Both the position numbers and the translations under genes were made by a program. The notes under the pieces are model-generated. The model was given only the letters and a program-made list of their open reading frames with translations. It searched no databases and had not been told where the DNA came from. 21,555 bases of DNA from Sphingomonadales bacterium UBA7473 (GTDB lineage Bacteria; Pseudomonadota; Alphaproteobacteria; Sphingomonadales; Sphingomonadaceae): NCBI GenBank assembly GCA_002478575.1, contig DLOX01000264.1:1-21555 (forward strand). The letters run 5' to 3'. This document shows, piece after piece, positions 15,101-21,555 of this stretch (within the stretch, counting starts at the first letter, position 1; every line of letters begins with the position of its first letter).

Positions 15101-16464
15101 CAAGCAAACCAGCGATTGCCGATATTGCAACGCGGGTCCGCTCGCAAAAGACGCTGCTTCCGGCCCTTTATGGCGCGATTGATTTTGAAACCGCGCCAGA
15201 GCGTTTTGCTGATCAAGCTACCGACATGACAGAGCTTGGCCGCGCCAAGGGGGCTGAGCGCGGCGCCTATCTGGCGGATGCGGATATGGTCGCGCGCTTC
15301 CGCGAATATACGATGTTGGGCGATTTGACTGGCGATGCCTATGCAGCGCTGATGCCAAAGCTTGGCTTTCGTCCGTTGGTCGATATGCTGACCTCGGCTT
15401 GTGACAAAGGGTTGGATGCTGTGGCGGATGCCCCGCCGGAGCTGGTTGCCTTCATCACGGAGATGGAGCGGGTGCCCGATTGGCTCGACATGAAGCTTGT
15501 CGAGCAAGGCGCACGCGCTGATCGCAACGCCACGGCGAATATTTCGCCCTTCGCCATCCGCGGCGCGTTCATTGCGACGTTCCTCAATAAATATTCAGCG
15601 CTCCCGATGGCGCTGACGGGCACGCTCAGCCATGCGACTGCCGCACGGCGGGTGAAGGAGACGGCGACGTTCTTCACGACGACTGTCCTGCCCGGAGCGC
15701 TCAAGCGTCATGGCGCGGGCTTCAAGGCCGCAGCGATGGTGCGGCTGATGCATTCCATGGTGCGCACCAATGTGTTGACGCGCCCGGGCATGTGGGATTC
15801 GAAAGTCTATGGCATTCCGATCCCGCAGCTGGATCAAATGCCAGCAGGCCTGATCCCGATCTTCTTCCTGTCTCAAGATGTGTTGAAGGCAGGCCGCAAA
15901 AGCTTCACGCCGGAAGAACGGGCGCGGGTCGAGCTTGCGCGGTACCGCTGCTATCTGCTGGGCCTGCCCGAAGATTTGCTTGCCGATACCCCGCAAGAGA
16001 TTGTGAAAATCTGGAACACAAGGTCTGCCACGCTGCGCTACGAGTATGATGATGCGATCTGCGGCGGTTTGCTAAGGGCCACGATGGAAGCTGATCTGTG
16101 GAAAGGAGAAGGGCCTGCTGACCGCGCCTTCCAACGGCTTGAGCGATCCTTTGCCCGCGTCTTCTTCGTCAAATCCTTCCTGAAGGATGATTATGCGCGC
16201 GCAGCGGAAGTCGGTGTTGATATTGGCGATCAGGACAAGCTTCTGCATAAGCTCAGCATGGCTGCGATCATTGGGCAGATGACGGCTTATAAGATTGCAG
16301 AGCGGGTGCCAATCCTGAGCGGCTTTGCTGACAAGAGATTGATTTCAAAGATGAAGCGGCAGCTTGCCGATTATGGCCATGCGGAATTTACAAGCGACGC
16401 GAAGGCCTATCGGCCGGTTACGGGCGGCGCTTCCAGCGGCCAGTCAGTATCTGCACAGCCATGA
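15097..16464 (+). CDS. MpaB/Lcp-like oxygenase (DUF2236 family)
   Basis: A 455-residue protein resembling the heme-dependent MpaB / latex-clearing-protein superfamily. Visible hallmarks are VPDWLDMKLVEQGARADR (about 126-143), a GAFIATFLNKYSALP helix, and VRLMHSMVRTNV (215-226) with His219, the position where this family carries its heme-ligand histidine in an R-x-M-H-x-x-V-R motif. Family members cleave polyisoprene or oxidise other hydrophobic substrates; the substrate here is unknown. The start overlaps the rlmE stop as ATGA, so it is the third gene of the ppx-rlmE operon. It ends by overlapping the convergent DUF962 gene by 47 bases. There is no signal peptide, so it is probably cytoplasmic or membrane-associated. 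Confidence 0.82.
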   Translation: MTSKPAIADIATRVRSQKTLLPALYGAIDFETAPERFADQATDMTELGRAKGAERGAYLADADMVARFREYTMLGDLTGDAYAALMPKLGFRPLVDMLTSACDKGLDAVADAPPELVAFITEMERVPDWLDMKLVEQGARADRNATANISPFAIRGAFIATFLNKYSALPMALTGTLSHATAARRVKETATFFTTTVLPGALKRHGAGFKAAAMVRLMHSMVRTNVLTRPGMWDSKVYGIPIPQLDQMPAGLIPIFFLSQDVLKAGRKSFTPEERARVELARYRCYLLGLPEDLLADTPQEIVKIWNTRSATLRYEYDDAICGGLLRATMEADLWKGEGPADRAFQRLERSFARVFFVKSFLKDDYARAAEVGVDIGDQDKLLHKLSMAAIIGQMTAYKIAERVPILSGFADKRLISKMKRQLADYGHAEFTSDAKAYRPVTGGASSGQSVSAQP

Positions 16465-16777
16465 TATGATTGGCGATTAAAAACCAATAGAGTGGATGGT
16501 CGGTTCGGGTAATCCGGGCATCGCCAACCTCTTGATTCCGTTCGAAAAATCGGTGCCCAATCAGCCCGGGCGCGACATGGACAATGGGGAATGCCAAAGC
16601 GGCCCACCACGGCCATATGGTGAGCGACGCAGCGATGACCGCGATGCCTGCGAGCACACCGACAAGATGCAAGGCGACATTGATCGGGTGGCGATGTTCG
16701 TCCGGGAAAACATCCCGGCAGAAGGCGGAGAAGGAAAGTTGATTTTGCATGGCTTCATAATATGAATATATGCTCAT
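16418..16777 (-). CDS. Mpo1-like (DUF962) small membrane protein
   Basis: A 119-residue protein of the DUF962 family; the yeast member Mpo1 is an iron-dependent dioxygenase of 2-hydroxy fatty acids. The histidine-rich HRHPINVALHLVG (about 28-40) and APGLIGHRFFERN (about 70-82) are the family's metal-site segments, with hydrophobic helices between. I choose ATG 16777 because AGGCGAG lies seven bases upstream; a TTG six bases earlier is less likely. Its 3' end overlaps the MpaB-like oxygenase gene by 47 bases in convergent orientation, and it is divergent from a TetR regulator with a palindrome over its start. The TetR protein may therefore control it. Its reaction in bacteria is not established from sequence. 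Confidence 0.82.
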   Translation of the reverse strand: MSIYSYYEAMQNQLSFSAFCRDVFPDEHRHPINVALHLVGVLAGIAVIAASLTIWPWWAALAFPIVHVAPGLIGHRFFERNQEVGDARITRTDHPLYWFLIANHIMAVQILTGRWKRRP

Positions 16778-16781
16778 ATTC
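16764..16781. promoter_or_regulatory. imperfect palindrome, candidate TetR operator
   Basis: GAATATATGCTCATATTC has seven of nine base pairs symmetric. It covers the start codon of the DUF962 gene and lies 34 bases before the TetR start codon. Position and symmetry fit a TetR-type site controlling both divergent genes. No second copy is seen. Confidence 0.45.
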
Positions 16782-16815
16782 AAACTCGCCTTTTCCCAAA
16801 GGATGAAGACGCACG

Positions 16816-17430
16816 ATGCCTGATCCGCTGTCTCCCAGAAAACTGCCAGTTCAGGGCCGGAGCAAAGCGACGCGCAGTGCCATCTTAGAAGCCGCTACTC
16901 AGATTTTGGCGCGGGGTGGATTGCCTGCCTACACAACCAATGCCGTCGCTGAACGGGCTGGCGTGAGCATTGGCAGCCTCTACCAATATTTCCCCAATAA
17001 GGACGCGCTGATGATGGCACTGATCGCCGAGCATCAAGCGCAACGGGCAACGCGCGTAGCAGATGGTTTGGAGCAAGCCTTGGCCTTGCCTTTGGAGCAA
17101 GGCCTGCGCCTGCTTGTGAAGGCAGCGATGGCAGATGACATGAACGAAGGGATGCTGGCTGCGGCGCTGGATCATGAAGAGGCGCGTCTACCGTCTGCCG
17201 CCATTGTCTCCGAGGAGCTTGATCAGCTTACCCAGCCCTTGGCCGAGGCGTTGAGACGTCGCTACCCTGAGGCGACGGAAGAATGGCTCCTCACAACGGC
17301 GCAAACCCTCCCCTCAATTGTGCGGGCTGTGGTTGATCATTGGACGAACCGAAAGCCACCTCAGTTTGAAACTGCCGAGAATGAAGCCGTGCGGGCAGTG
17401 TTAGGTTATCTCCAGCAAGGTCGGCTCTAA
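16816..17430 (+). CDS. TetR/AcrR-family transcriptional regulator
   Basis: A 204-residue regulator. The N-terminal helix-turn-helix is clear: RSKATRSAILEAATQILARG (about 15-34), then TTNAVAERAGVSIGSLYQYFPNKDALMMAL (about 41-70), the standard TetR signature. The remainder (75-204) is a helical ligand-binding and dimerisation domain with no recognisable specificity. A purine-rich AAGGATGAAG precedes the ATG at 16816. It is divergent from the DUF962 gene, and the palindrome in the short gap suggests that it represses itself and that gene. It converges on a small lipoprotein gene with a four-base gap. The ligand is unknown; a fatty acid or hydrophobic compound would fit the neighbours, as inference. 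Confidence 0.9.
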   Translation: MPDPLSPRKLPVQGRSKATRSAILEAATQILARGGLPAYTTNAVAERAGVSIGSLYQYFPNKDALMMALIAEHQAQRATRVADGLEQALALPLEQGLRLLVKAAMADDMNEGMLAAALDHEEARLPSAAIVSEELDQLTQPLAEALRRRYPEATEEWLLTTAQTLPSIVRAVVDHWTNRKPPQFETAENEAVRAVLGYLQQGRL

Positions 17431-17434
17431 GCAA

Positions 17435-17644
17435 TCAATCCGCTGGCGGCTGAGGAGCCGCGGGAAGCGGTGCGTCTGACACGCGCGGTGGTGGCGCATT
17501 GACGTTTAGTTTTTCAGCGGCTTCGTTCAGTTGATCGGCCTCCGCTTGGGTCACATTGCCCACACCTGGATCATTTGGCGATCCGCAAGCCGTTAGCACC
17601 AGAGCGAGCAAAGGAAGCATTTTGGTCATTCGCTTGTTGACCAT
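17435..17644 (-). CDS. small lipoprotein
   Basis: A short protein of about 69 residues with a lipoprotein signal: MVNKRMTKMLPLLALVLTAC, lipobox LTAC with the lipidated Cys at residue 20. The mature part has a short helix VTQAEADQLNEAAEKL followed by a proline- and alanine-rich tail (PPPRVSDAPLPAAPQPP), a composition usual for surface or periplasm-spanning linkers. Starts at 17656 (TTG), 17644 (ATG) or 17629 (ATG) are all possible; none has a good ribosome binding site. It lies downstream of the alanine-rich lipoprotein gene on the same strand, but a strong terminator stands between them, so any expression may need its own promoter. The function is unknown. Confidence 0.65.
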   Translation of the reverse strand: MVNKRMTKMLPLLALVLTACGSPNDPGVGNVTQAEADQLNEAAEKLNVNAPPPRVSDAPLPAAPQPPAD

Positions 17645-17652
17645 AGTAGCGC

Positions 17653-17690
17653 ACAAAAGAAAAGGGGCCGCATCTTGCGATGCAGCCCCT
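17653..17690 (-). terminator. rho-independent terminator of the alanine-rich lipoprotein gene
   Basis: On the minus strand AGGGGCTGCATC pairs with GATGCGGCCCCT around a four-base loop (plus 17663-17690; one mismatch), followed directly by a T-rich run (TTTCTTTTGT). It lies 23 bases after the stop codon of the 17714-18010 gene. Confidence 0.85.
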
Positions 17691-17713
17691 CAAACTTTTC
17701 GCCTAGTCCGCGA

Positions 17714-18010
17714 TTACATCGCGTTCTTAGCAGCGTCCGCAGCAGCGTTAACGGCACCAGCAGCAGCGTTGCCAGCAGCATTTGCAGCAGCGTCAACAGC
17801 GTTGCCAGCAGCTTCGGTTGCTACGTTTGCAGCAGCGTCGGTTGCGTTGCCAGCTGCGTCCATTGCAGCGTCAGCAGCATTTTCAGCGCCTTCAACAGCT
17901 TCGGTTGCAGTTGCGTCAGCAGCATTTGCAGCTTCTTCAGCCTTTTGGCCGCAAGCAGCGAGGCCCATTGAAGCGGCGAGAACGAAAGAAAGAACGACAG
18001 ACTTTTTCAT
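17714..18010 (-). CDS. alanine-rich 11-residue-repeat lipoprotein
   Basis: A 98-residue protein with a lipoprotein signal (MKKSVVLSFVLAASMGLAAC, lipobox LAAC, Cys20) and a good ribosome binding site, GGGAGGG, ten bases before the ATG. The mature part consists almost only of alanine with N, D, E, G, T and V, and falls into about six 11-residue units, for example DAAGNATDAAA and DAAANAAGNAA. An 11-residue period gives an amphipathic helix or right-handed coil like that of LEA-type proteins. It may be a small envelope spacer or a stress protein; this is inference. The gene has its own terminator and faces away from the SahR-like gene. On DNA level it looks like a run of GCAGCA-type repeats, but the lipobox, ribosome binding site and terminator show that it is a gene. 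Confidence 0.8.
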   Translation of the reverse strand: MKKSVVLSFVLAASMGLAACGQKAEEAANAADATATEAVEGAENAADAAMDAAGNATDAAANVATEAAGNAVDAAANAAGNAAAGAVNAAADAAKNAM

Positions 18011-18192
18011 GGGTTTATACCCTCCCGTTAGGTCAACAATAAAAGGCGGTACCCGCGAAAGCTACGCCTTCATCGGACCGGCGGTAGGGGGATTAGCGAT
18101 TGATTCGGGTCTTGGCAAACGGATTCATCAAATCCCTATGAAAAAGATAGTCTATAGGATCTGATGTTCATTTCACGTTGGATTGACTTGAT

Positions 18193-18208
18193 ATAAAGAA
18201 ATCTTTAT
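18193..18208. promoter_or_regulatory. perfect inverted repeat, candidate SahR operator
   Basis: ATAAAGA and TCTTTAT are perfect mirror arms around AA. The site ends ten bases before the start codon of the ArsR-type gene, where a bound repressor would block the promoter or early transcription. SahR regulators of the methionine cycle are known to bind an AT-rich AAGA/TCTT-type palindrome; identity with that motif is from memory. Confidence 0.65.
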
Positions 18209-18218
18209 GTCCTGATAT

Positions 18219-19181
18219 ATGTCAATCAATGTCGAAATCTTCAGGGCGCTTGCAGATCCCACCCGGCTACGAATCGTCGCTTTGCTGCGGGCGATGGAGC
18301 TTTCCGTGGGGGAATTGGCGCAAGTCTTGGCACAAAGCCAGCCCCGCGTTTCCCGTCATGTAAAAATATTATGTGATGCAGGGCTTGCTCATCGGCGCAA
18401 AGAAGGCAGCTGGGTTTTTCTGTGCCCCGGATCAGACGAACGGATGGCTCCGCTCTATGCTGCACTTGATCAATGGGCCTTAGCGGACGGAGAAGACCAT
18501 TGGATCATTGCTGATTCAGCGCGTTTGGCCGCAGTTCGATCTGACCGTGCGGCGGCGGCTCAAGCCTATTTCGCTCAACATGCTGATCAATGGGATGCGA
18601 TTCGCTCGCTTCAGGTTGCCGAGACCAATGTTGAGGCGGCCATGGCTAAGCTGTTGGGCGAAGGTGACCTAGGACGCTTGGTCGATATTGGCACTGGTAC
18701 TGGTCGGATGATCGAATTGTTTGGGGCGCAGGCTACTCAAAGCGTTGGTATCGATCGCAGCCCAGAAATGTTGCGGCTCGCGCGAGCCAAGCTGGCTGAG
18801 CAAGAGGGTGCCGCGCCAGAGCTGCGCCAAGGCGATATCACGCGATTGGCGTTGGATGAAAGCAGTGCAGACACTGTGATCCTCCACCAAGTGCTTCACT
18901 TTCTTCCCGCGCCTGAATTGGCGATTGGAGAGGCTGGGCGGATCATGGCGAGCGGGGGCCGCTTGCTGGTTGTCGATTTTGCGCCCCATGATCGTGAAGA
19001 ATTGCGGACCCGCGATGCACATAGCCGGTTGGGCTTTTCTGATGATCAAATGGCGGCTTGGTTTGCCAAAGCGGGCTTGTCGATGGTGCAAACCGAAGAG
19101 CTGGCAGGGGGTGAATTGACTGTGAAGTTATGGCTCGGTGAGAAAATGCCGCAGTCGCATTTGAAAGTTGTAAGCGCATGA
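18219..19181 (+). CDS. sahR: ArsR-family regulator fused to SAM-dependent methyltransferase domain (SahR-like)
   Basis: A 320-residue fusion. Residues 1-90 are an ArsR-type winged helix (FRALADPTRLRIVALL, then LAQSQPRVSRHVKILCDAGL as recognition region, and the wing RRKEGSWVFL). Residues about 120-300 form a class I methyltransferase fold with motif I LVDIGTGTGRM (154-164), the acidic end of the next strand in VGIDRSPEML, and VLHQVLHF-like and GGRLLVVDF segments. Such fusions in alphaproteobacteria are described as regulators sensing S-adenosylhomocysteine or SAM that repress methionine-cycle genes. The metF and metH genes following with four-base ATGA overlaps, and the palindrome just before its start, support this. 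The start ATG 18219 has a weak ribosome binding site. Whether the fused domain still methylates anything is not visible. Confidence 0.85.
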   Translation: MSINVEIFRALADPTRLRIVALLRAMELSVGELAQVLAQSQPRVSRHVKILCDAGLAHRRKEGSWVFLCPGSDERMAPLYAALDQWALADGEDHWIIADSARLAAVRSDRAAAAQAYFAQHADQWDAIRSLQVAETNVEAAMAKLLGEGDLGRLVDIGTGTGRMIELFGAQATQSVGIDRSPEMLRLARAKLAEQEGAAPELRQGDITRLALDESSADTVILHQVLHFLPAPELAIGEAGRIMASGGRLLVVDFAPHDREELRTRDAHSRLGFSDDQMAAWFAKAGLSMVQTEELAGGELTVKLWLGEKMPQSHLKVVSA

Positions 19182-20119
19182 CCATGACTTTGACCCAATT
19201 GGAAGAAGCGCGTTACGCGCTGTCGGCACCGCTCTTCGCTGATCTTGCGGGTGACTTGGCCGTGTCTTTCGAATTTTTCCCGCCCAAGACGGAAAAGATG
19301 GAAGAGACCTTGTGGAGCACGATGCAGACGCTTGAGCCTTTGGCTCCGCGTTTCGTGTCAGTGACTTACGGGGCAGGGGGCTCCACGCGGGAACGGACCC
19401 ATAATACCGTTGCTCGCATTGCAAAGGAAACCAATGTTCCAGCTGCTGCGCATCTGACCTGCGTTGAAGCGAGCAAAGCCGAGATTGCTGAAGTCGCTCA
19501 TGCTTATTGGGAAGCGGGTGTGCGGCATATTGTGGCGCTCCGTGGTGATCCTCCGGTTGCGGGCACGGCGTTCCAGCCCCACCCGGATGGTTATGCCAGT
19601 GCGGCTGAACTGGTTGAAGGCTTACGGAAGCTTCATCCCTTCGAGATTTCAGTGAGCGCTTATCCCGAAACGCATCCTGAAGCGGCATCGGCGCAATCCG
19701 ATCTCGATAATCTGAAGCGCAAGTTGGATGCCGGGGCCACCCGCGCGATCACGCAGTTTTTCCACGAGCCTTCCACCTATTTCCGTTTCCGCGATGCAGC
19801 GGCGGCGGCCGGGATTGGCGCGGAAATTGTTCCTGGCATCATGCCAGTTACAAACTTCGCGGCGATCCAGCGCATGTCAAAAATGTGCGGTACCGATGTG
19901 CCGCCTTGGCTTGGTCGCTTGTTTGAAGGGTTGGACGATCATCCGCCTGCACGGCAATTGGTTGCAGCAACCATCGCCGCTGAGCTTTCCCGCAGGCTGT
20001 ATGCCGGTGGCGTGAAGCATTTCCATTTTTACACGCTCAATCGGGCGGAGCTTAGCTACGCCATTTGTCATTTGTTGGGGCTAAGGCCGAAAACCCAAGA
20101 GTTGGAGATTGCCGCATGA
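19178..20119 (+). CDS. metF: 5,10-methylenetetrahydrofolate reductase
   Basis: A 313-residue FAD enzyme that reduces methylenetetrahydrofolate to 5-methyltetrahydrofolate, the methyl donor for methionine synthesis. The family features are intact: the catalytic glutamate in VSFEFFPPK (Glu32), VTYGAGGSTRE (about 62-72), ALRGDPP with Asp124 near the flavin, ITQFFHEP, and the C-terminal FHFYTLN. Its length is normal for bacterial MetF. The start overlaps the stop of the SahR-like gene as ATGA, and its own stop overlaps the next start in the same way, so all three genes are one translationally coupled operon. Confidence 0.95.
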   Translation: MTMTLTQLEEARYALSAPLFADLAGDLAVSFEFFPPKTEKMEETLWSTMQTLEPLAPRFVSVTYGAGGSTRERTHNTVARIAKETNVPAAAHLTCVEASKAEIAEVAHAYWEAGVRHIVALRGDPPVAGTAFQPHPDGYASAAELVEGLRKLHPFEISVSAYPETHPEAASAQSDLDNLKRKLDAGATRAITQFFHEPSTYFRFRDAAAAAGIGAEIVPGIMPVTNFAAIQRMSKMCGTDVPPWLGRLFEGLDDHPPARQLVAATIAAELSRRLYAGGVKHFHFYTLNRAELSYAICHLLGLRPKTQELEIAA

Positions 20120-21162
20120 GCGCTCGTGAAACCTTCCTTGCCGAAGCCGCCAAGCGCATCCTGATGACGGATGGTGCGTGGGGCACGCAGATCCAGAATT
20201 TCAAACTGGCCGAAGCCGACTATGCCGGAGACTTGGGTCTTTCGCATGAGCAAAAGGGCAATAACGACATCTTGGCCCTGACCCGCCCCGATGTGGTGGA
20301 GCAGATTGCCTGTGCTTATTTTGATGCAGGCTCTGACATCATCTCTACCAACACGTTCAGTTCCAACCTCATCAGCCAAGCCGATTATGGTGCGGAGCAT
20401 TTGGTCAAGGAATTGAACATCGCCAATGCGGCCGCCAACCGTAGGATCGCCGATCGCTATGCCGCCCAAGATGGCCGCCCGCGCTTTGTGGCAGGGGCGA
20501 TTGGGCCAACGAACAAGACATTGTCTTTATCGCCTGACGTGAATGATCCGGGCTTCCGGGAAATCACCTTTGACTATCTGGTCGATGTCTATCGCGAGCA
20601 GGTCGAGGCACTGGTTGAAGGCGGCGTTGATTTTATCCTGATTGAAACCGTGTTCGATACTCTTAATTGCAAAGCCGGGATCATGGCGGTGAAGCAAGCC
20701 GAAGAGGCTTTGGATCGCGATATTCCGATCATGATCTCTATGACGCTGACTGACCTTTCGGGCCGCAATCTTTCTGGCCATACGGTTGAGGCCTTCTGGA
20801 ACGCCGTGCGCCATGCCAAGCCGATCACCATTGGGCTGAACTGTTCGTTCGGAGCAGAACAGCTTCGCCCGCATGTGAAGTTGCTTTCGGGCGTCGCTGA
20901 TGCGTTGATCATGGTCTATCCCAATGCGGGCTTGCCCAACGATCTTGGCGAATATGATGAGCTGCCTGAGCAAACAGCGGCCTTCGTTCGCGAATGGGCG
21001 GAAGCCGGCCAAGTCAATGTGCTGGGCGGATGCTGCGGTTCTTCGCCAGCTCATATTGCCGCGATTGCAAAGACGGTTACGGGGATTTCGCCACGGGTGT
21101 TGCCATCGGTTGCGGTTCAGACCCGGCTGGCGGGGTTGGAGCCGTTTGATATTGCTGCGTAG
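20116..21162 (+). CDS. metH: homocysteine-binding (N-terminal) part of methionine synthase MetH
   Basis: A 348-residue homocysteine S-methyltransferase domain. The zinc-binding cysteines that activate homocysteine are present: Cys243 in GLNCSFGAEQLRPH and Cys306/Cys307 in LGGCCGSS. MTDGAWGTQIQ at 17-27 and IISTNTFSSN at 75-84 are typical of MetH module 1. The pterin-, cobalamin- and activation-domain modules of full-length MetH (over 1100 residues) are absent, so this is the split form known in some alphaproteobacteria, where a second gene supplies the rest. That second gene does not follow here; the next 130 bases are a repeat element and then an unrelated minus-strand gene. The start ATG 20116 overlaps the metF stop; a frame-open extension to 20065 lies inside metF and is rejected. 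Confidence 0.92.
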   Translation: MSARETFLAEAAKRILMTDGAWGTQIQNFKLAEADYAGDLGLSHEQKGNNDILALTRPDVVEQIACAYFDAGSDIISTNTFSSNLISQADYGAEHLVKELNIANAAANRRIADRYAAQDGRPRFVAGAIGPTNKTLSLSPDVNDPGFREITFDYLVDVYREQVEALVEGGVDFILIETVFDTLNCKAGIMAVKQAEEALDRDIPIMISMTLTDLSGRNLSGHTVEAFWNAVRHAKPITIGLNCSFGAEQLRPHVKLLSGVADALIMVYPNAGLPNDLGEYDELPEQTAAFVREWAEAGQVNVLGGCCGSSPAHIAAIAKTVTGISPRVLPSVAVQTRLAGLEPFDIAA

Positions 21163-21168
21163 TTTAGT

Positions 21169-21289
21169 CCCCTCGCCCCACTTGTGGGGAGAGGGCCGGG
21201 GAGAGGGGGAGTCAATCACCTCTCCGGCAGTGTTTTATTCAAGCACTGCCCCTCTCCCAACCCTCTCCCCTGAACGGGAGAGGGCTAAC
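21169..21289. repeat. intergenic inverted-repeat element (REP-like)
   Basis: The gap holds several nested inverted repeats: CCCTCGCCCCAC against GTGGGGAGAGGG at the left, GGCAGTG (21226-21232) against CACTGCC (21244-21250) in the centre, and CCCTCTCCC against GGGAGAGGG at the right. The left half is G-rich and the right half C-rich, so the whole can fold into one long cruciform. Similar GAGAGGG/CCCTCTC elements are scattered in many proteobacterial genomes. It could also act as a bidirectional terminator between the converging metH and dehydrogenase genes. Confidence 0.65.
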
Positions 21290-21294
21290 AATCT

Positions 21295-21555
21295 TTACCG
21301 CGGTGCCATGCGGATCGCGCCATCCAACCGCACATCCTCGCCGTTGAAATATTGCGTCTCGATCATGCACATGGCGAGCTTGGCATATTCCTCCGGATTG
21401 CCGAGGCGCTTGGGGAATGGCACCGATGCTGCAAGCGCATCGCGCACATTTTGCGGCGCGCCGGCGAGCAACGGCGTATCGAAAATACCCGGAAGGATCG
21501 TGTTGACGCGGATGCCTTCACCCGAAAGATCGCGCGCGATGGGCAGCGTCATGCC
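21295..21555 (-). CDS. short-chain dehydrogenase/reductase, C-terminal part, cut by window end
   Basis: The last 86 or so codons of a short-chain dehydrogenase on the minus strand; the frame continues past the window edge. Visible are the end of the catalytic helix (GMTLPIARDLSGEGIRVNTI), the LPGIFDTPLL loop after the conserved Pro-Gly that frames the NAD(P) site, and the ending YFNGEDVRLDGAIRMAPR. This ending is very like 3-hydroxyacyl-CoA / 3-hydroxy-2-methylbutyryl-CoA dehydrogenases (HSD17B10 type) of fatty-acid and branched-chain amino-acid breakdown. The cofactor motif and catalytic Ser-Tyr-Lys lie outside the window, so activity cannot be judged. It converges on metH across the repeat element. 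Confidence 0.85.
   Translation of the reverse strand, partial: GMTLPIARDLSGEGIRVNTILPGIFDTPLLAGAPQNVRDALAASVPFPKRLGNPEEYAKLAMCMIETQYFNGEDVRLDGAIRMAPR

Noticed and set aside
17782..18042. Plus-strand glutamine/leucine-rich frame opposite the alanine-rich lipoprotein
   Set aside because: It is an antisense reading of GCAGCA-type codons with no start signal; the minus strand has a lipobox, ribosome binding site and terminator.

Overview
The window looks like a chromosomal segment of a sphingomonad-type alphaproteobacterium. This rests on the PEP-CTERM tail of the PEPxxWA type, the alphaproteobacterial short Ppx protein followed by rlmE, and an ArsR-methyltransferase/metF/split-metH cluster. No database was searched; family names are recognised from motifs.

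Left part (about 950-13118): an accessory block for the cell surface. In order it holds a PEP-CTERM exported protein, a secreted protein with an OB-fold-like C-terminus, a two-partner secretion pair (a FhaC/ShlB-type transporter and a 1594-residue hemagglutinin-like adhesin with GLUG and MBG-type repeats), a membrane hybrid histidine kinase, a convergent LuxR-type response regulator and a DoxX membrane protein. Two perfect copies and one close variant of the palindrome TGTACCGGTACA lie before the PEP-CTERM gene, before the transporter gene, and between the regulator and doxX. The block ends on the right at a tRNA-Gln gene. The last 14 bases of that tRNA recur in direct orientation at 951-964, as expected for an element integrated at the tRNA 3' end. 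No integrase is present inside. My reading is a remnant genomic island carrying a two-component-controlled adhesin or matrix system. A truncated SAM-dependent methyltransferase gene lies left of it.

Middle part (13105-18010): housekeeping and envelope genes. A ppx/gppA-like gene, rlmE and an MpaB-family oxygenase form an operon with ATGA overlaps. A convergent Mpo1-like (DUF962) membrane protein overlaps the oxygenase gene at the 3' end and is divergent from a TetR regulator. Two small lipoprotein genes follow on the minus strand, one of them made almost wholly of an alanine-rich 11-residue repeat.

Right part (18193-21162): a methionine-cycle operon of three genes with ATGA overlaps: an ArsR-type regulator fused to a methyltransferase domain (SahR-like), metF, and the stand-alone homocysteine-binding domain of cobalamin methionine synthase. 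A perfect inverted repeat sits just before the regulator. The other MetH domains do not follow; instead there is a G-rich/C-rich inverted-repeat element and then the 3' part of a minus-strand short-chain dehydrogenase gene cut by the window end.
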